Assembly: GCA_018897395.1 (NCBI GenBank)
Contig: JAHIKV010000050.1
Span: 1-40,297 of the forward strand
DNA: 40,297 bases
Direction of reading: 5' to 3'
DNA from: Planctomycetota bacterium
Lineage (GTDB): Bacteria > Planctomycetota > Planctomycetia > Pirellulales > Thermoguttaceae
A program made the position numbers and the translations under genes. Shown here one piece after another: positions 15,699 to 23,471 of the stretch (its first letter is position 1; each line of letters opens with the position of its first letter). The notes beneath the pieces were generated by a model. That model was not told the origin of the DNA. It saw only the letters and a list, made by a program, of their open reading frames with translations, and did no database searches.

Positions 15699-15824
15699 GG
15701 ACCTATGTGGGCGCGACCAACGCAAAGCGGCTTTATGGTTTTTTCCCTCAGCTTTCCCAACCTCTACAACCGATAAACCAACGATGGCGCGTGATGTCGG
15801 TGGCTCGATCTCGGAAGATTTTAC

Positions 15825-16139
15825 ATGGACCGGACAAATCGCCTGGCCGACGAAGTGCAGGAACTTGTTTGGGCGTTGGTCGATGACCAAGCGACCGACG
15901 CGCAGGTTCGACGCTTGGAGGAGTTGCTTCTCGACGATTCCGAGGCGCGTCGCGTTTACGTGACCTGCATGCAGATGCACGCCGACCTGCACTATCTGCT
16001 TAGCGACAAGCGGCCGCGTCTGCCCCCCGCCGTCGAGAAGGCGATCGAGTCGCAGCGGACGAAGAAGTCGGCGGCGCCGCTTCCGGTGGTCGATCTGCCG
16101 CCGGCGATCAACGTGCAGTTTCCCGACGTGTTTGCGTAG
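15825..16139 (+). CDS. Small protein resembling the N-terminus of planctomycete FecR/anti-sigma proteins
   Basis: This 104-residue protein begins RLADEVQELVWALVDDQATDAQVRRLEELLLDDSEARRVYV, followed by the MQMHADLHYLL helix. This pattern is the usual N-terminal helical domain of planctomycete FecR-like or anti-ECF sigma proteins. The usual transmembrane segment and FecR domain are missing; instead there is a short Pro-rich tail. It may be a stand-alone sigma-binding adaptor or a remnant. No sigma factor gene is adjacent. The call rests on sequence feel, not on defined catalytic residues. Confidence 0.65.
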   Translation: MDRTNRLADEVQELVWALVDDQATDAQVRRLEELLLDDSEARRVYVTCMQMHADLHYLLSDKRPRLPPAVEKAIESQRTKKSAAPLPVVDLPPAINVQFPDVFA

Positions 16140-16190
16140 CGCTTTGCGCGACCAGCGGCTGTGCCACAAAAGAGGTTTCGAGATAGCCAC

Positions 16191-16838
16191 TTAGCCTTTG
16201 CGGCCGCGCCGAGCGCGGATGTACTCGACGATCATCGGCATCACCGAAATGGCGATGATCGCCAGCACGACCAGTGAAAAGTGCTCTTTTACCAGCGTGA
16301 AGTTTCCGAACCAGTATCCGCCGAGGACAAAGATCGCCACCCAAGCGATTCCACCCGCTACGTTGTAGACGATGAACTTCGTGTAGTTCATGGCCCCGAC
16401 GCCGGCCACGAACGGGGCAAACGTGCGGACGATCGGCACGAATCGGGCAATCACGATCGTCTTGCCGCCGTACTTCTCATAGAAGGCGTGGGTGCGGTCG
16501 AGGTATTCCTTTTTCAGAAAGCGGACCTCGCCGCTGAAGGCCCGCGGCCCGATGTACGCCCCGATCCAATAGTTCACCGTGTCGCCGGCGATCGCCGCCG
16601 CGCTGAGCAGCACCACCAGCCACACGGGATCGAGCGGGCTGTCGGGCAAAGCGGCCAACGCGCCGGCGGCGAACAACAGCGAATCGCCCGGCAGAAACGG
16701 CGTGAAGACCAATCCCGTCTCGCAAAAGATGATTGCCAGCAAGATAAGGTACGTCCAAACGCCGTAGTCCTTGATTACCTCGCCCAGATGTTTGTCGAGG
16801 TGGAGAAACAGATCGAACAGGCCGGTAATCCATTCCAT
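16191..16838 (-). CDS. DedA/SNARE-associated family membrane protein
   Basis: A 215-residue multipass membrane protein of the DedA family, members of which act in lipid flipping and membrane homeostasis. Family signatures visible are FCETGLVFTPFLPGDSLLFAAGALA, GDTVNYWIGAYIG, the F..KYGGKTIVIARFVPIVRTFAPFVAGVGAMNY block and a C-terminal hydrophobic segment. The Arg residues of the ARFVPIVRTFAP motif are intact. An AGGA lies ten bases upstream of the ATG. The gene stands alone between repeats. The fragment GGCTGTGCCACAA near 16158 downstream is a half-copy of the repeat at 18616. Confidence 0.93.
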   Translation of the reverse strand: MEWITGLFDLFLHLDKHLGEVIKDYGVWTYLILLAIIFCETGLVFTPFLPGDSLLFAAGALAALPDSPLDPVWLVVLLSAAAIAGDTVNYWIGAYIGPRAFSGEVRFLKKEYLDRTHAFYEKYGGKTIVIARFVPIVRTFAPFVAGVGAMNYTKFIVYNVAGGIAWVAIFVLGGYWFGNFTLVKEHFSLVVLAIIAISVMPMIVEYIRARRGRKG

Positions 16839-16894
16839 GTTTTTTTCATCCTGCGGCGCGGCGTCGACGGAATGTGTAGGACGGATTTCAGCAC

Positions 16895-16974
16895 CGTAGG
16901 GTGCGTCCGCGACGCACCGAAATTCCGGAAAGACAGACCCGCTTGATTGCGGTGCGTCGCGGACGCACCCTACG
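16895..16974. repeat. CGTAGGGTGCGTC...GACGCACCCTACG palindrome
   Basis: Outer arms CGTAGGGTGCGTC and its complement enclose secondary GGTGCGTCGCGGACGCACC pairing. The same family appears at 22592-22651, and a related GTAGGGTGGG type at 20040-20121 and 23436. It lies in the 16839-17194 gap together with the promoter at 17115. Confidence 0.92.
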
Positions 16975-17114
16975 GATTGCTATCAAGGATTTTTTCCGGC
17001 GATCGGGTATCGTAAAGACCCCCAATCGGTATTAGAAAGCCAAAAACTATTTTTTCGCAATATCACGGCAAAACATGTTCGACGATGTCGCTCGGACACC
17101 ATCGCGCGGGTGCC

Positions 17115-17143
17115 TTGACATCGACATTTTCAAGGTTTAGCAT
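17115..17143 (+). promoter_or_regulatory. Sigma-70-type promoter of the branched-chain oxidation operon
   Basis: TTGACA (17115-17120), a 17-base spacer and TAGCAT (17138-17143). The -35 is a perfect consensus and the -10 matches at four of six. It lies 52 bases before the first gene, with a GGAGG ribosome site in between. This is the best promoter match found by eye in the window. Confidence 0.6.
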
Positions 17144-17194
17144 CATAGCAAGAGTGGTTCCTGCAAGATAGTTGAATTTTGTGGAGGACGTGCC

Positions 17195-17677
17195 TTGAAG
17201 CACACGATTTCCGGCCTGGTCAGAAACCGCACGGGGATTCTGGCCCAGATTGTGGGGGTGTTCAAGAAGTTCGCCGTCAACATCAAGAGCGTCGCGGTCA
17301 GCGAAACCGATCTGTTCGACACCTCGCGGCTGACGATCGTCGTCGAGGGGCACGACAAGGAGGTCCGCGGCGTCACCGCGCAGTTGAAAAAAGTGCGGGA
17401 CGTGCTGGAGGTCGACGATCTCTCGCGGCAGGAGTATCTCGATCGGGAATTGGCGCTGATAAAGGTCCATTTCCGGCCCGAGGAGTTCAGTCAACTCACG
17501 CAGACGGCCGAGGTCTTCGGCGCCCGGGTGTTGGCCATGGGTAAGAAGACGATCACGTTCGAGATCGCCGGCGACGAGGAACGGGTGGACGGCTTCATCA
17601 ACGCCCTGAACTCTTTTGGCATCCGCGCCTTGGCCCGCAGTGGTCTGGTGGCGTTGAAGCGGGGCGACGAGGTGTGA
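17195..17677 (+). CDS. ilvN: Acetolactate synthase small (regulatory) subunit, ACT domain
   Basis: A 160-residue protein with the length and layout of IlvN/IlvH. The N-terminal ACT domain is KHTISGLVRNRTGILAQIVGVFKKFAVNIKSVAVSETD and the C-terminal domain RELALIKVHF...FEIAGDEERVDGFINAL. It would bind valine and regulate acetolactate synthase. The catalytic IlvB is not in the window; instead the gene heads an operon for 2-oxoacid oxidation. Start TTG at 17195 is supported by GGAGG seven bases upstream and the lack of any other start. One base separates it from ptb. It could have been recruited as a branched-chain amino-acid sensor, but ordinary regulation of a distant IlvB is equally possible. 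Confidence 0.88.
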   Translation: MKHTISGLVRNRTGILAQIVGVFKKFAVNIKSVAVSETDLFDTSRLTIVVEGHDKEVRGVTAQLKKVRDVLEVDDLSRQEYLDRELALIKVHFRPEEFSQLTQTAEVFGARVLAMGKKTITFEIAGDEERVDGFINALNSFGIRALARSGLVALKRGDEV

Positions 17678-17678
17678 G

Positions 17679-18611
17679 ATGCCCCGCCAAAAGAAAATCC
17701 GCAGTCTCAAGGACCTTCTCGTCCTCGCCAAGAAACTGCCCGGCCGAAAAGTGCTCGTCCTGGCCGGCGCCGATCAGGAAGAAGGGCTGAAGAGCGTACA
17801 CGAAGCACATCGCCACGGTTTGATCAAGCCCCTGTTGATCGGCGACAAGAAGCGGATTTTGCGGATGTGCCGCTCCTTGAAAATTCCTCTCCGCGGCGTC
17901 GAGGTGGTAGACGAACCGGATCCGAAGCTGATTACCGCCAAGGCCGTCGGGTTTTGCCGCGAAGGCCATGCCGACATCCTCATGAAGGGTACCGTCGGCA
18001 CGGCCACGATTCTCCGCGCCATTCTCGACCGCGAGACCGGAATCGGCCGCGGCGGACTGCTGAGCAACGTCACGCTCTTCGACTCGCCCATCGAAAAGCG
18101 CCTGATGTTCATGTCCGATCCGGCGGTGAACATCAACCCCGACGTCGGCCGCAAGGTGGACATGGTGCGGAACGCGATTTCGGTGGCCAACCGGCTCGGG
18201 TTCACCCGGCCCAAGGTGGCCGTATTGGCGGCCATCGAGAAGGTGAACGTGAAGGACATGCCCGCCACGGTCGACGCCGCGATAATCGCCAAGATGGGCG
18301 AAACCGGGCAATTCCCCAACACCGACGTCGCCGGTCCTTACGCATTGGACATCGCCGTTTCCAAGCGGGCCGCGAGGATGAAGCACATCGAAGGCCCCGT
18401 CGCCGGATGCGCCGACATCCTCCTCTGCCCCGACATCAACTCGGCGAACATCCTTTACAAGTCGCTGGTCTATTTCGCCGGCGCCGAAATGGCCAACGCG
18501 TTGGTGGGCGTGAAGGCTCCGATCGTCATGACCTCACGCTCCGATAGTTCGCTGACAAAGCTCTACACGACGGCGCTTTCCGTGGTATTGGCGGGAAGCG
18601 AGCAGAAATAA
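17679..18611 (+). CDS. ptb: Phosphate acyltransferase of the phosphate butyryltransferase (Ptb) type
   Basis: Converts an acyl-CoA and phosphate to acyl-phosphate and CoA. The 310 residues follow the Ptb pattern: LVLAGADQEEGLKSVHEAHRHGLIKPLLIGDKK, HADILMKGTVGTATILRAILD, GGLLSNVTLFDSP, MSDPAVNINPD, a long middle, then CPDINSANILYKSLVYFAGAEMA near the C-terminus. Length and motifs favour Ptb over phosphotransacetylase. Immediate coupling to butyrate kinase and a 2-oxoacid:ferredoxin oxidoreductase suggests that it acts on branched-chain acyl-CoAs (isobutyryl, isovaleryl) as in the Enterococcus ptb-buk-bkd cluster. Substrate preference is inferred from context. Confidence 0.93.
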   Translation: MPRQKKIRSLKDLLVLAKKLPGRKVLVLAGADQEEGLKSVHEAHRHGLIKPLLIGDKKRILRMCRSLKIPLRGVEVVDEPDPKLITAKAVGFCREGHADILMKGTVGTATILRAILDRETGIGRGGLLSNVTLFDSPIEKRLMFMSDPAVNINPDVGRKVDMVRNAISVANRLGFTRPKVAVLAAIEKVNVKDMPATVDAAIIAKMGETGQFPNTDVAGPYALDIAVSKRAARMKHIEGPVAGCADILLCPDINSANILYKSLVYFAGAEMANALVGVKAPIVMTSRSDSSLTKLYTTALSVVLAGSEQK

Positions 18612-18615
18612 TGAA

Positions 18616-18692
18616 TTGTGGCACAGCCGCCCCCGGCTGTGAAATAATTGCTCAACCGAGAATTTTCACAGCCGGGGGCGGCTGTGCCACAA
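18616..18692. repeat. TTGTGGCACAGCC...GGCTGTGCCACAA palindrome between ptb and buk
   Basis: Both ends are perfect complements over more than 20 bases with an inner CAGCCGC/GCGGCTG hairpin on each side. It fills most of the 91-base gap inside the operon and could stabilise or process the transcript. A half-copy is near 16158. Confidence 0.92.
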
Positions 18693-18702
18693 CTGAAAAG
18701 AA

Positions 18703-19788
18703 ATGAGCGCGAAAAACAAACGCGACCTGGTAATCGTCCTCAATCCCGGCTCGACCTCCACTAAGCTGGCCGTCTATCGCGGCTCGGATTGTCTGGCCAC
18801 CGAGGAGATCAACCATCCGAAGCAGGAACTGGCCAAGTTTGACCGCGTGGTCGATCAATATGAGTTCCGCCGCGACGCCGTTCTGCGTTTCATAAACGAG
18901 CAGGGGATCGATCTGAAGCGGTGTTTGGCCGTTGCCGGCCGCGGCGGGCTGACCAAGCCCATCGCCGGCGGCGTCTACCGAGTAAACGCCAAGATGATCC
19001 GCGACCTGCGGAGCGGCCGCTGGGGCGAGCATCCCTCCAGCCTCGGCGCCCCGCTGGCCAACGAGATCGGCCGCCGCGCCGGCGCTCCGGCCTTCATCGC
19101 CGATCCGGTGGTGGTCGACGAGTTCTGGCCGCTGGCTCGATACTCGGGCCATCCGGCCTTCGAGCGGAAGAGCCGTTTTCATGCCCTCTCGCAGCGGGCC
19201 GCCGCCCGGCGCGCCGCCAAGGATTTGGGCGTACACTACGATAAACAAAACTTCATCGTGGTCCACATGGGCGGGGGTATCTCGATCGGCGCCCATCGCA
19301 AGGGACGCGTGGTTGACGTGAACGACGCCCTGGACGGCGACGGCCCCTTCTCGCCCGAGCGGAGCGGATCGCTGCCCACCGGCTCGCTGGTCGCGGCCTG
19401 TTTCTCGGGCAAGCACTCGCACGACGACGTTTGGAAGATGCTCGTCGGCCGCGGCGGCATGTTCGCCTATCTGGGCACGAACGACTGCCGCGAAGTCGAG
19501 GAGCGCATCCGCCGCCAGGACGCCAAGGCCACCGAGGTCTACGAGGCGATGGCCTATCAGATCGGCAAGTGGATCGGCGCGTCGGCGGCGGTCCTCTCCG
19601 GCCGGGTGAAGGCCGTGGTGTTCGCCGGCGGTCTGGCCCGCTCGCGGTTGCTGATCCGCCTGATTAAGAAGTACGCCGGATTCGTCGCCCCGTTCATGGT
19701 CTACCCCGAAACCGAGGAGATGATCGCCCTGGCCACCGCCGCGCAGGCCGCGATGGCCCGAAAAATCAACGTCCAGGAGTATCGTTGA
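18703..19788 (+). CDS. buk: Butyrate kinase (branched-chain acyl kinase)
   Basis: Transfers phosphate from acyl-phosphate to ADP, giving the free fatty acid and ATP. The 361-residue protein of the acetate/butyrate kinase (ASKHA) fold shows the phosphate-1 loop VLNPGSTSTKLAVY, GRGGLTKPIAGGVYRV, VHMGGGISIGAHRKGRVVDVNDALDGDGPFSPERSG and the adenosine motif VVFAGGLARS. This matches Buk rather than acetate kinase in length and wording. It follows ptb in the same operon. The stop codon is immediately followed by the ATG of the ferredoxin subunit. Confidence 0.95.
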   Translation: MSAKNKRDLVIVLNPGSTSTKLAVYRGSDCLATEEINHPKQELAKFDRVVDQYEFRRDAVLRFINEQGIDLKRCLAVAGRGGLTKPIAGGVYRVNAKMIRDLRSGRWGEHPSSLGAPLANEIGRRAGAPAFIADPVVVDEFWPLARYSGHPAFERKSRFHALSQRAAARRAAKDLGVHYDKQNFIVVHMGGGISIGAHRKGRVVDVNDALDGDGPFSPERSGSLPTGSLVAACFSGKHSHDDVWKMLVGRGGMFAYLGTNDCREVEERIRRQDAKATEVYEAMAYQIGKWIGASAAVLSGRVKAVVFAGGLARSRLLIRLIKKYAGFVAPFMVYPETEEMIALATAAQAAMARKINVQEYR

Positions 19789-20031
19789 ATGTCTCGAATC
19801 GAAATTGCCGCGGAACTGTGCAAGGCTTGCGAGTTGTGCATCTCGGTCTGTCCGAAGGAGTGCATCGAGCAGAGCGACACCTTGAACCTATATGGCGTGT
19901 TTCCAATGCGGATGCGCGACGGCGCGGAATGCACCGGCTGCACGATGTGCGCCACGATGTGTCCCGACGCCGCAATCGAAGTCTATCGAACCGTGGCCGA
20001 GAAGACGCGAAACCAGGAGGTTGCAAAGTGA
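19789..20031 (+). CDS. 2-oxoacid:ferredoxin oxidoreductase delta subunit, 2x[4Fe-4S] ferredoxin
   Basis: An 80-residue ferredoxin-like subunit with two four-cysteine clusters, CKACELCISVCP and CTGCTMCATMCP, separated by about 35 residues. In the four-subunit enzymes it passes electrons from the TPP site to external ferredoxin. The start directly abuts the buk stop. Both cluster motifs are complete. The exact substrate of the complex is discussed under the alpha subunit. Confidence 0.92.
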   Translation: MSRIEIAAELCKACELCISVCPKECIEQSDTLNLYGVFPMRMRDGAECTGCTMCATMCPDAAIEVYRTVAEKTRNQEVAK

Positions 20032-20039
20032 GCAAGAAA

Positions 20040-20121
20040 GTAGGGTGGGACAAGCGAAGCGCAGCCCCACCACAAATAAGAACAAGCATGGTGGGGCTGC
20101 GCTTCGCTTGTCCCACCCTAC
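20040..20121. repeat. GTAGGGTGGGACAAGCG...CTTGTCCCACCCTAC palindrome inside the operon
   Basis: Arms of about 35 bases (starting GTAGGGTGGGACAAGCGAAG) are complementary around a short loop. It lies between the delta and alpha subunit genes, so the transcript would carry a strong stem-loop there. Confidence 0.93.
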
Positions 20122-20161
20122 GCAGTCTTTCCGCAACAAGAATTAATCGAGAGGTCGCAGC

Positions 20162-21250
20162 GTGACTAAAGTATTGATGAGCGGCAACGACGCGGTCGTC
20201 GAGGGAGCGATCCGGGCGGGATTGGATTGCTACTTCGGCTATCCCATCACTCCGCAGAACGAGATTATCGCCGGCATGGCCGCGCGTCTGCCGCCGCTGG
20301 GACGCGTCTTTCTGCAATCGGAAAGCGAGTTGGCGGCCATCAGCATGGTCCACGGCGCCGCGGCCGCCGGCAAGCGGGCCATGACCACCTCCTCCAGCCC
20401 CGGCGTCTCGCTGATGCAGGAGGGGATCAGCTACCTCGCGGGCAGCCGGCTGCCGGCGGTGATCGTCAACATCCAGCGCGGCGGGCCGGGACTCGGCAAC
20501 ATCGCACCGGCGCAGGGCGACTACTTCCAGGCCACCCGCGGCGGCGGAAACGGCGATTACCGAACCATCGTCCTGGCCCCGGACAGCGCCCAGGAAATGC
20601 TCGACTTTACCTTCGAGGCGTTCGACCTGGCCGACCAGTACCGCTCGCCGGTCCTCGTGCTCAGCGACGGCCGCTTGGGCCAGATGATGGAGCCGGTCGA
20701 GCTCCGCGATCCGCCCGCCCGAAAACGAGTGGAAAAACCCTGGGCGCTGACCGGCGCCAAGGGACGCGACGCCTTTTTTATCTGCTCGCTGCGTCTGCCC
20801 GTCCCCGAGTTGGCCGAGCACAACCGCGTGCTCCAAAAGGTCTACCGCGAGATCGAGCGCCGCGAGCCGCGCGCCGAGGCCTATCGCACCGACGACGCGC
20901 TACTGGTCTTCACCGCCTACGGCGCCTCGGCCAGGCTCTGCCGCGAGGCGGTCGATCTGCTCCGCGACGAGGGGCTGAAGGCGGGCCTGCTGCGGCCGAT
21001 CACCCTCTGGCCCTTCCCGCACAAGAAACTGCTGGCCTCGCTGAAAAAAGCCAAAACCCTCGTGGTGACCGAACTAAGCTACGGCCAGATGCTCGATGAC
21101 GTCCGATTGGCCGTCGCCGAACGGGTGCCGATCGAGTTTCTCGGATACGCCGGCGGCGAGGCGCCCTCGATCAAGGAGCTTGTCGCCCTGGGGCGCAAAC
21201 TGTTGAAGAAGTCCCGCCGCAAAAACGCTTCCAAAGGAAAACGCCGATGA
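20162..21250 (+). CDS. vorB: 2-oxoacid:ferredoxin oxidoreductase alpha subunit, VorB type
   Basis: Catalytic-complex subunit for ferredoxin-dependent oxidative decarboxylation of 2-oxoacids to acyl-CoA. The 362 residues start with MSGNDAVVEGAIRAGLDCYFGYPITPQNEI and contain the QSESELAAISMVHGAAAAGKRAMTTSSSPGVSLMQEG and QRGGPGLGNIAPAQGDYFQA blocks typical of VorB/KorA. Length fits the four-subunit branched-chain enzyme. The start is GTG with a GAGAGG site upstream. The gene overlaps the beta subunit by four bases. Placement with Ptb and Buk favours branched-chain 2-oxoacids over 2-oxoglutarate, but the sequence alone does not settle this. Confidence 0.92.
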   Translation: MTKVLMSGNDAVVEGAIRAGLDCYFGYPITPQNEIIAGMAARLPPLGRVFLQSESELAAISMVHGAAAAGKRAMTTSSSPGVSLMQEGISYLAGSRLPAVIVNIQRGGPGLGNIAPAQGDYFQATRGGGNGDYRTIVLAPDSAQEMLDFTFEAFDLADQYRSPVLVLSDGRLGQMMEPVELRDPPARKRVEKPWALTGAKGRDAFFICSLRLPVPELAEHNRVLQKVYREIERREPRAEAYRTDDALLVFTAYGASARLCREAVDLLRDEGLKAGLLRPITLWPFPHKKLLASLKKAKTLVVTELSYGQMLDDVRLAVAERVPIEFLGYAGGEAPSIKELVALGRKLLKKSRRKNASKGKRR

Positions 21251-22005
21251 TTGCCACGGAAAAAAAGGTGTTTACCCGTTCACCGGTGCTGACCCCGAAC
21301 ATCACGCACTACTGTCCCGGCTGCGGCCACGGCATCGTGCATCGGCTGGTGGCCGAGGCCATCGAGCATTACGGCATCCGCGAGCGTACCGTGTGCGTCG
21401 CCCCGGTCGGCTGCTCAGTGCTGGCCTACAAGTACATCGACATCGACATGTCGGAGGCCGCCCACGGCCGGGCGCCGGCAGTGGCCACCGGCATCAAGCG
21501 GGCACGGCCCGACTTGTTCGTCATGACGTACCAGGGTGACGGCGATCTGGCCGCCATCGGCACCGCCGAGATCGTCCACGCCGCCAACCGGGGCGAAAAC
21601 ATCTCCGCGATCTTCGTCAACAACGCCGTCTACGGCATGACCGGCGGACAGATGGCCCCGACGACCATCCTCGGCCAGAAGACGACCACCACGCCGACCG
21701 GCCGCGCGGCGAACGAAGGTCCGCCGATCAAGGTCTGCGAAATGCTCGGCACGATGGACGCGCCGAGCTACATCGCGCGGGTGACGGTCGACAAGCCGGC
21801 CGCCGTCCGCAAGGCCAAACAGGCGATCATCACCGCCTTCGGCCGACAGCTCGACAATAAGGGGTTCAGCCTGGTCGAGGTCCTCTCGCCCTGCCCCACT
21901 TACTGGCGGCTGCCGCCGGTGAAGGCCGTCAAGCGGATCGAAGAGTGGATGGTTCATACCTTCCCGCTCGGCGTATACAAGGATAAGGAGGCGGAAAATG
22001 CCTAA
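21247..22005 (+). CDS. 2-oxoacid:ferredoxin oxidoreductase beta subunit, thiamine-diphosphate binding
   Basis: This 252-residue subunit binds TPP and one iron-sulphur cluster. It has YCPGCGHGIVHRL at the N-terminus, VAPVGCSVLAY, the TPP-binding signature GDGDLAAIGTAEIVHAANRGENISAIFVNN, and YGMTGGQMAPTT. The cluster cysteines include those in CPGCG. It overlaps the alpha gene by four bases (ATGA) and the gamma gene by eight, so stoichiometric expression is likely. It is homologous to KorB/VorA. Confidence 0.94.
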   Translation: MIATEKKVFTRSPVLTPNITHYCPGCGHGIVHRLVAEAIEHYGIRERTVCVAPVGCSVLAYKYIDIDMSEAAHGRAPAVATGIKRARPDLFVMTYQGDGDLAAIGTAEIVHAANRGENISAIFVNNAVYGMTGGQMAPTTILGQKTTTTPTGRAANEGPPIKVCEMLGTMDAPSYIARVTVDKPAAVRKAKQAIITAFGRQLDNKGFSLVEVLSPCPTYWRLPPVKAVKRIEEWMVHTFPLGVYKDKEAENA

Positions 22006-22588
22006 AACCAAAACCCGCGGCAGTGCCACCCGTTCCGAAGCGACCAAGGAAATCCTTCTGGCCGGCAGCGGCGGGCAGGGACTTATCCTGGCCGGCAAGA
22101 TGTTGGCCCAGGCGGCGGTCGCCGAGGGATTCAACGCCACTTACTTCCCCAGCTACGGCGCGGAGGTCCGCGGCGGCACCGCCCATTGCCACGTCAAGGT
22201 CGGCCATCGTCCGATCGGCTCGCCCATCGTCGAGGATGCCACGATCGTCGTGGCCCTGAACGAGCCGTCGTATCGCGCCTTCTCCCCGCTGCTGCGGAAA
22301 GGTTCCACGTTGGTCGTCAATTCGTCGCTGGTCCCCACGGTCGGCAATCATCCGGGCGTGAAAATCGTCGCCCTTGAGCTGACCAAGATCGCCTCCGACA
22401 TGGGCAGCCTCCGTTCGGCCAACATGTTGGTCTTCGGCCTCTGCGCCGGCCTGTTGGGCCTCGAAAACCGCGAACTGCTCAGCGGCCTGCTGACCGACAC
22501 CCTCGGCAAGAAGAACCCCGCGATGTTGGAGACCAACCAGCAAATTCTCGCCAAGGGCGTCGATCTCGGCGAAGAAGCGGCAAAGTAG
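21998..22588 (+). CDS. 2-oxoacid:ferredoxin oxidoreductase gamma subunit
   Basis: A 196-residue gamma domain protein. Family landmarks are EILLAGSGGQGLILAGKMLAQAA, TYFPSYGAEVRGGTAHCHVKV, SPIVEDATIVVALNEPSY and NMLVFGLCAGLLGL. It completes a delta-alpha-beta-gamma set in one operon. The first 18 residues are a polar extension beyond the usual start. A GTAGGGTG-family palindrome directly follows and may end the transcript. Confidence 0.94.
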   Translation: MPKTKTRGSATRSEATKEILLAGSGGQGLILAGKMLAQAAVAEGFNATYFPSYGAEVRGGTAHCHVKVGHRPIGSPIVEDATIVVALNEPSYRAFSPLLRKGSTLVVNSSLVPTVGNHPGVKIVALELTKIASDMGSLRSANMLVFGLCAGLLGLENRELLSGLLTDTLGKKNPAMLETNQQILAKGVDLGEEAAK

Positions 22589-22591
22589 ATA

Positions 22592-22651
22592 GTAGGGTGC
22601 GTCCTTGACGCGCCACAAACAAATATCCGTGCGTCGCGGACGCACCCTACG
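22592..22651. repeat. GTAGGGTGCGTCC...GGACGCACCCTAC palindrome after the operon
   Basis: The ends of the arms match those at 16895-16974, while the inner part has decayed to GACGCGCCACAAAC. It may serve as the operon's 3' end. A lone half, GTAGGGTGGGTTA, lies at 23436-23448. Confidence 0.88.
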
Positions 22652-22728
22652 CTACTGGCAATTCCCGCCCCCGCAAGATAAAATTGACATGTGGGCAGTT
22701 TGGCGAATTGTAAGGGGAGCATGATGTC

Positions 22729-22974
22729 ATGTCCGTTACGACGAGAGCTTACGAGGAAGTAATCGATTTTATCGCCGCCGGAAGCGACTCGATCGGCGTG
22801 GTCGAGTTTCATCCCTCGGAGGCCGCGCGACGGCGCGTCGCCGAGTTGATCGAGCGGGAAAAGGACGACGCACTTACGGCGGACGAGCAATCGGAACTGG
22901 ATCATTACCTCCAATTGGAGCATCTGATGAGGCTGGCCAAGGCCCGCGCTCGTCGATATACTGCTCATGAGTAG
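22729..22974 (+). CDS. Small helical protein encoded with an HNH nuclease
   Basis: This 81-residue, highly charged, predicted all-helical protein has the pattern F.PSEAARRRVAELIEREKDDALTADEQSELDHYLQLEHLMRLAKARARR. Proteins of this type regularly precede small HNH nuclease genes in cyanobacteria and planctomycetes. That suggests a binding partner or antitoxin-like companion, though no function is established. It overlaps the HNH gene by eight bases. ATG at 22729 is the only start in this frame; two ATGs just upstream are out of frame. A GGGGAG ribosome site and a TAAAAT -10-like sequence (22679-22684) lie upstream. Confidence 0.8.
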   Translation: MSVTTRAYEEVIDFIAAGSDSIGVVEFHPSEAARRRVAELIEREKDDALTADEQSELDHYLQLEHLMRLAKARARRYTAHE

Positions 22975-23407
22975 CTACATTGGCGAGGAGCTTCGCCGAC
23001 TCGTTTCAGCCCGCGCCGAGGGGCTTTGCGAGTATTGTCTGATCCACTCCGACGACACCTTCTTCGGCTGCGAAGTGGACCACGTCATCAGCCGCAAACA
23101 CGGCGGCCCGACGCAGGACGACAACTTGGCTCTTGCCTGTCTGTTCTGCAATCGTCAAAAAGGGACGGACATCGCATCGGTACTGCCCGGCTCAGATCAG
23201 TTGGTCCCTCTGTTCAATCCGCGTAGGGACCGCTGGGCCGATCATTTTCGCTTGGAGGGGCCGATTATCCGCCCCTTGACTCCCGTTGGCGAGGCAACCG
23301 CGAACATCCTCCGCTTCAACACAGGCGACCGAATCTTGGAACGTCGCATGTTGATCGCCGCCGGCCGCTATCCGTCCTCCGCCGCCGGAAGTCGGATGAG
23401 CGGTTGA
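22967..23407 (+). CDS. HNH endonuclease
   Basis: A 146-residue HNH protein. The zinc and active-site elements are CEYC, CEVDHVISRKHGGPTQDDNLALACLFCNRQKGTD, with the His of DHV as the likely general base and paired cysteines for structural zinc. The C-terminal half (RDRWADHFRLEGPIIRPLTPVGEATANILRFN) is typical of the stand-alone class whose biological role is unknown. It is encoded with the 81-residue helical protein as an overlapping pair. A toxin-like or genome-defence role is conceivable but not shown. Confidence 0.9.
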   Translation: MSSYIGEELRRLVSARAEGLCEYCLIHSDDTFFGCEVDHVISRKHGGPTQDDNLALACLFCNRQKGTDIASVLPGSDQLVPLFNPRRDRWADHFRLEGPIIRPLTPVGEATANILRFNTGDRILERRMLIAAGRYPSSAAGSRMSG

Positions 23408-23471
23408 ATTGAATATCTGTCGCGGATAGAAACAAGTAGGGTGGGTTAGGAATCCGTCCTCCGCGGAGCGA

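Noticed and set aside
15533..15760. 75-codon minus-strand frame upstream of the HD-GYP gene
   Set aside because: Most of it is a translation of the palindrome at 15631-15698.
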